35,848 nt of DNA from Acidobacteriota bacterium (GTDB taxonomy: Bacteria; Acidobacteriota; Blastocatellia; Pyrinomonadales; Pyrinomonadaceae): assembly GCA_019639215.1 (NCBI GenBank), contig JAHBSH010000017.1, positions 1 through 35,848 of the forward strand. Direction: 5' to 3'. Each line of letters opens with the position of its first letter. The first letter of the stretch is position 1. Under the pieces are notes generated by a model. The model saw only the letters and a program-made list of their open reading frames with translations, was not told the DNA's origin and did not search any database. The position numbers were made by a program, and so were the translations under genes. Of this stretch, positions 33,074 through 35,848 are shown piece by piece.

Positions 33074-34980
33074 ATCATGGCCACACGTGCCTGAGTTTCG
33101 TTTCGCTCCCGAAGACTTAGATCGGATACAGGTAGAATGACCGTCGCAAGCGTTTCTTCATCAGCGGTTCTGACCAGTTCCAAACGGGCTTCGTCACCAT
33201 AATGAGAGCGAAGGCGGTCTGCTATATTCCGCAGCCCGACGCCGTCACGGTATTCACCAAATTCGATCCCGAGTCCGTCGCCTGTATCACTAACAGAAAG
33301 CTTGAGGAATTTTTCACCATCCTCCTGAAAAACGGTTGCCGAAATGCTGACTCTGCCGCCTTTCTTACTTTCCGAAATTCCGTGCTTTATCGCATTCTCA
33401 ACAAGCGGTTGAAGTATAAGTGCCGGTATTCGAACTGTTCTGAGATCGGCATGTACATCTATCTCAACCTCTAAACGCTCCTCAAACCGTGCCTTTTCTA
33501 TATCCAGATAGTTTTCGATCAGCTTGATCTCATCGCCGAGGGTGCAAAACTCTCCGGTAGAATTAAGTACACCGCGCAGAAGCTTGGTCAGCTGTATCAA
33601 TGTCTGAAATGCCTTTTCCGGAGTGGTCTGTATCAAATATCCGATGGTCGTCAGCGCGTTGAAGAGAAAATGTGGATTTATCTGCGCCCGCAGGGCGGTA
33701 AGCTGAGCCTCGGCCGCAAGTTTCGAGAATTCCTGCTCGCGGGTTTCCTGTTCGCACCGTTCATGGTTTACACGAAGAGCATCTATCCTTCGAGCGGTCA
33801 TATGCGCAACGGATTCGAGCATAGCCATTTCATCAGAAAGCAGCCGTCTTCCTCCCTGCAACGACGAGAATGCAATGCGATAATAAGGACGTTCGGTGGT
33901 GATTATCCGCATCTCAGCACGATCGGAACCTGAAATGACCCTCGCATCAGAAATGCTGTGATCTGCAGAAAGCTCCTCAGAACATTCCACACTCTTTGCG
34001 GTCAACACATCACCAAGCAGTCGGCTGACTGTTGATAAGATCTCGGCCGTCGTTCCTGCGTTTGCGGTTCGGGCGGCAAGCTGATTTAGAACGTCATCGT
34101 AATTCGCTCGATTCAGTATCACCCTGTCCACGGTCCAAACAGCAAGTTTGTGAAGCCACGGATAAGCGAAAGCCGTCGCCATCCACAACAGAAGGATCAG
34201 GCTGATCGCAAAAACATCGTTGCGGTCATGCGTTTCGTGATAACGAAGAAGCGGCGCCGCGACCCAAACGTAAAGACTAAAAGCTACGCCCGCCAGAAGC
34301 ATCACAGATATCGCCCGTTTCAGAAAAAGATCTGCAAATGCGAATCTGTAATTCTGGTACAGGATCACCAAAGCAAGTGGGACGGACGATTGATGTGCGG
34401 TTAACTCCACAAGCCATGAATTAGCTTCCGGCGTGGCAATAAAATGTACTCCCGAAAGAACGAAGACCAGCATTGCCGATCCCCAGACCATTTTTTTTTC
34501 AAGCGATTGGCGGAAATTAAAAACAAGAAGTCCGGCAATTAGCGAAACTGCCCCAAACATCAAAAGAATAAGGGCCGACCCGGAAGGAACCGCGAGACCG
34601 CTTATTGCCGAGTAAAAATGCAGAATAGCGGCAACACCGCTGAGCGTGTATGCAACGGGGGTCAGCAATCTCCTGCCGCCCATGTCATTTTCTGCAGAAT
34701 GAACAACAACGGACGGGAGAAATCCCAGGGCTGAATATGCAGCGGCCGTAAGAATGGGGAAATCTGTTCCGATAGCAAAATCGCGAAAGATGTAAACGAA
34801 CAGTTCGCCGAGATTCCATATAAGTCCTAAGACCGCCGTTGCTAAAAGAAGCACTGTCACGCTGCGGCCTTCTCGGTCAGGCGGATGGCGAAACACCATG
34901 ACCGCGAGCATCAGATACAGCAGTGCCCCGACCGAAAAGCCGAGCCAGTTAACCAGTAAAGCTGCATTCAATGCGTCCAT
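33070..34980 (-). CDS. LytS/YehU-type sensor histidine kinase
   Basis: The 636-residue inner-membrane kinase has about nine or ten N-terminal membrane spans (to about residue 285), a GAF-like or linker region (about 300-415), then the His_kinase domain with AQINPHFLFNALTTIGYLI (phospho-acceptor His near residue 435) and an ATPase domain with LVENAIKHG and SDTGDGLG. This fits the LytS class, kinases that lack the classical H-box and pair with LytTR regulators. The signal sensed by the membrane part is unknown. I start at ATG 34980, with GGAG 7 nt ahead; an in-frame TTG lies 6 nt upstream. It diverges from the SixA-like gene. Confidence 0.93.
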   Translation of the reverse strand: MDALNAALLVNWLGFSVGALLYLMLAVMVFRHPPDREGRSVTVLLLATAVLGLIWNLGELFVYIFRDFAIGTDFPILTAAAYSALGFLPSVVVHSAENDMGGRRLLTPVAYTLSGVAAILHFYSAISGLAVPSGSALILLMFGAVSLIAGLLVFNFRQSLEKKMVWGSAMLVFVLSGVHFIATPEANSWLVELTAHQSSVPLALVILYQNYRFAFADLFLKRAISVMLLAGVAFSLYVWVAAPLLRYHETHDRNDVFAISLILLLWMATAFAYPWLHKLAVWTVDRVILNRANYDDVLNQLAARTANAGTTAEILSTVSRLLGDVLTAKSVECSEELSADHSISDARVISGSDRAEMRIITTERPYYRIAFSSLQGGRRLLSDEMAMLESVAHMTARRIDALRVNHERCEQETREQEFSKLAAEAQLTALRAQINPHFLFNALTTIGYLIQTTPEKAFQTLIQLTKLLRGVLNSTGEFCTLGDEIKLIENYLDIEKARFEERLEVEIDVHADLRTVRIPALILQPLVENAIKHGISESKKGGRVSISATVFQEDGEKFLKLSVSDTGDGLGIEFGEYRDGVGLRNIADRLRSHYGDEARLELVRTADEETLATVILPVSDLSLRERNETQARVAMI

Positions 34981-35096
34981 ATCCAAACTCCAGAATATGT
35001 CCCGGATCTTAAGGTGTGGAAACTTAGTTTAACAGAAAGGCGGTTTTCGATGATAGGATGTTGAAACCGACATATTGATGGTCGCGAGAGGTGAGA

Positions 35097-35606
35097 ATGA
35101 AGAGACTGTTCCTGCTGCGGCATGCAAAATCGGAACAATACCTGTTAGGCGTGGAGGATTTTGACCGGCCGCTTAATACACGAGGGTTCAATACCGCTCC
35201 GTTCATGGGAGAATTGCTTGTCCGAAAAGATCTGATACCTGACATTATAGTTTGCTCACCCGCAAAGCGAACGGTCCAAACAGCCGATCTGATCCTGGAA
35301 AGCTCCGGCATCAATGCAAGCATTGTATATGATGACCGTGTATATGAGGCCGCAACCGGAACGCTTCTAAATGTCATAGCTGAACTGCCCGACACAGCAA
35401 ACGCAGCTATGGTCGTCGGACACAATCCGGGAATGGAAGGTGTTGTCCGAGCCTTGACCGGAGAAGTTCAGCCGATGCCGACCGCCGCTCTTGCTGTCAT
35501 CGATGTTGATGTGGCCAGTTGGAAAGATGCCGAACCGGGATCCGGCAAACTCACAGGCATTTTTCGTCCAAAGGATGAAATGGGTATGTCGGTTTTTGGA
35601 CAATGA
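35097..35606 (+). CDS. SixA-like histidine phosphatase
   Basis: The 169-residue protein is a small histidine-phosphatase (phosphoglycerate-mutase-like) domain. The catalytic RHAKS (phospho-His in LLRHAKS, about residues 6-12), the second Arg region CSPAKRTVQTAD and the late His in VVGHNPGM are all present. E. coli SixA removes phosphate from the His-containing domain of phosphorelay kinases, so an action on a signalling or small-molecule phosphate is plausible. I start at ATG 35097, where GAGAGGTGA is well spaced; GTG 35091 is an alternative. It precedes a response-regulator gene on the same strand by 139 nt, although a separate promoter seems to drive that gene. Confidence 0.9.
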   Translation: MKRLFLLRHAKSEQYLLGVEDFDRPLNTRGFNTAPFMGELLVRKDLIPDIIVCSPAKRTVQTADLILESSGINASIVYDDRVYEAATGTLLNVIAELPDTANAAMVVGHNPGMEGVVRALTGEVQPMPTAALAVIDVDVASWKDAEPGSGKLTGIFRPKDEMGMSVFGQ

Positions 35607-35639
35607 AACAGTGTTTTATCACGTCTTCCCAAAAATAAC

Positions 35640-35674
35640 CTGTCATTTAACATTGATGTAACATAAAATTAACA
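35640..35674 (+). promoter_or_regulatory. Pho-box-like array with 11-bp period
   Basis: TTAACA (35647-35652), GTAACA (35658-35663) and TTAACA (35669-35674) recur every 11 bp, as in PhoP boxes. The same block also begins with a perfect PhoB-type heptamer CTGTCAT (35640-35646) followed by 4-nt spacers TTAA, GTAA and TTAA. It ends 71 nt before the ATG of the response-regulator gene. TATTCT (35695-35700) could be the -10. Confidence 0.65.
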
Positions 35675-35745
35675 GTAGCGAAAAACCCGCTGTCTATTCT
35701 GGCACCAACGGACAGGAAATAATCTGGATCTAAAGGTGTGACACT

Positions 35746-35848
35746 ATGCAGCAAAGCATTTTGATAATTGAGGATGATGCGGACATTGCCGAAAGTTTGC
35801 ATTACAACTTTCGCCGCGAAGGTTTTCGCGCGTCCATAGCCGAGTCGG
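35746..35848 (+). CDS. OmpR/PhoB-type response regulator (5' end only)
   Basis: Only the first 34 codons are inside the window: MQQSILIIEDDADIAESLHY and so on through NFRREGFRA. The acidic pair in IEDDADI starts a receiver domain. The LHYNFRREGF segment resembles PhoB/PhoP-type OmpR-family regulators, but the DNA-binding domain is out of view. AGGTG lies 9 nt before the ATG. The Pho-box-like repeats upstream suggest an autoregulated PhoB/PhoP-type gene. Confidence 0.8.
   Translation, partial: MQQSILIIEDDADIAESLHYNFRREGFRASIAES

Noticed and set aside
1..35848. CRISPR array, tRNA, rRNA or insertion sequence
   Set aside because: No regular spacer-repeat pattern, cloverleaf, rRNA stretch, transposase frame or terminal inverted repeats were seen.

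Overview
The window is an ordinary, densely coded piece of a Gram-negative chromosome, close to 50% G+C by eye. The two adjacent Omp85/TamB genes, a SusC/ZnuD-type TonB receptor and several signal peptides show a double membrane. The secreted VWFA protein is of the kind ('VWFA-related Acidobacterial domain') that is common in Acidobacteriota. With the large Omp85/TamB pair and the DUF1844 protein, this makes an acidobacterium, perhaps of the Blastocatellia/Pyrinomonadales, the best guess. That placement is inference; no rRNA is present. No tRNA, CRISPR array, transposase or phage gene was seen.

Layout. 1-1.7 kb: a deoxyhypusine-synthase-family gene (cut by the window edge) diverges from a family I pyrophosphatase that carries an export signal. 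1.7-5.7 kb: class Ia ribonucleotide reductase nrdA-nrdB on the minus strand. Behind it lies a 483-nt intergenic region with a near-consensus promoter overlapped by two NrdR boxes 32 bp apart, plus further repeats. 5.7-8.7 kb: an MBL-fold hydrolase, a DUF1844 protein, mazG, and a mazEF toxin-antitoxin pair that meets mazG tail to tail. 8.7-12.1 kb: a minus-strand run of an AbgT-type transporter, a small secreted protein and serS, with a stem-loop just before serS. 12.2-15.4 kb: galU, a LolC/E-like permease, and a ribB-type riboflavin gene whose ribA half has lost every cysteine. 15.5-24 kb: the envelope module, a 1709-residue TamB-like protein followed by a 1113-residue Omp85 protein with about seven POTRA repeats. 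24-29.8 kb: an HD-GYP/GAF/GGDEF c-di-GMP enzyme, a VWFA protein, a LysW-like zinc ribbon with an unusual tail, a PfkB kinase and a dienelactone-hydrolase-like protein. 29.9-35 kb: a His-rich, ZnuD-like TonB receptor downstream of a LytS/LytTR two-component pair. 35-35.8 kb: a SixA-like phosphatase, then the start of an OmpR-family response regulator preceded by an 11-bp-periodic Pho-box-like array.

How the genes work together. Nucleotide metabolism is concentrated on the left (RNR, MazG, pyrophosphatase, GalU, riboflavin). The middle holds an outer-membrane biogenesis pair, and the right side is signalling and metal uptake. No convincing new multi-gene system is visible. The most interesting leads are the degenerate RibB-X protein, the LysW-like protein with a 14-residue extension past the usual carrier glutamate, the operator-rich nrdA upstream region, the convergent mazG/mazEF arrangement, the stem-loops before serS and before the c-di-GMP gene, and the repeat architecture of the TamB/Omp85 pair.
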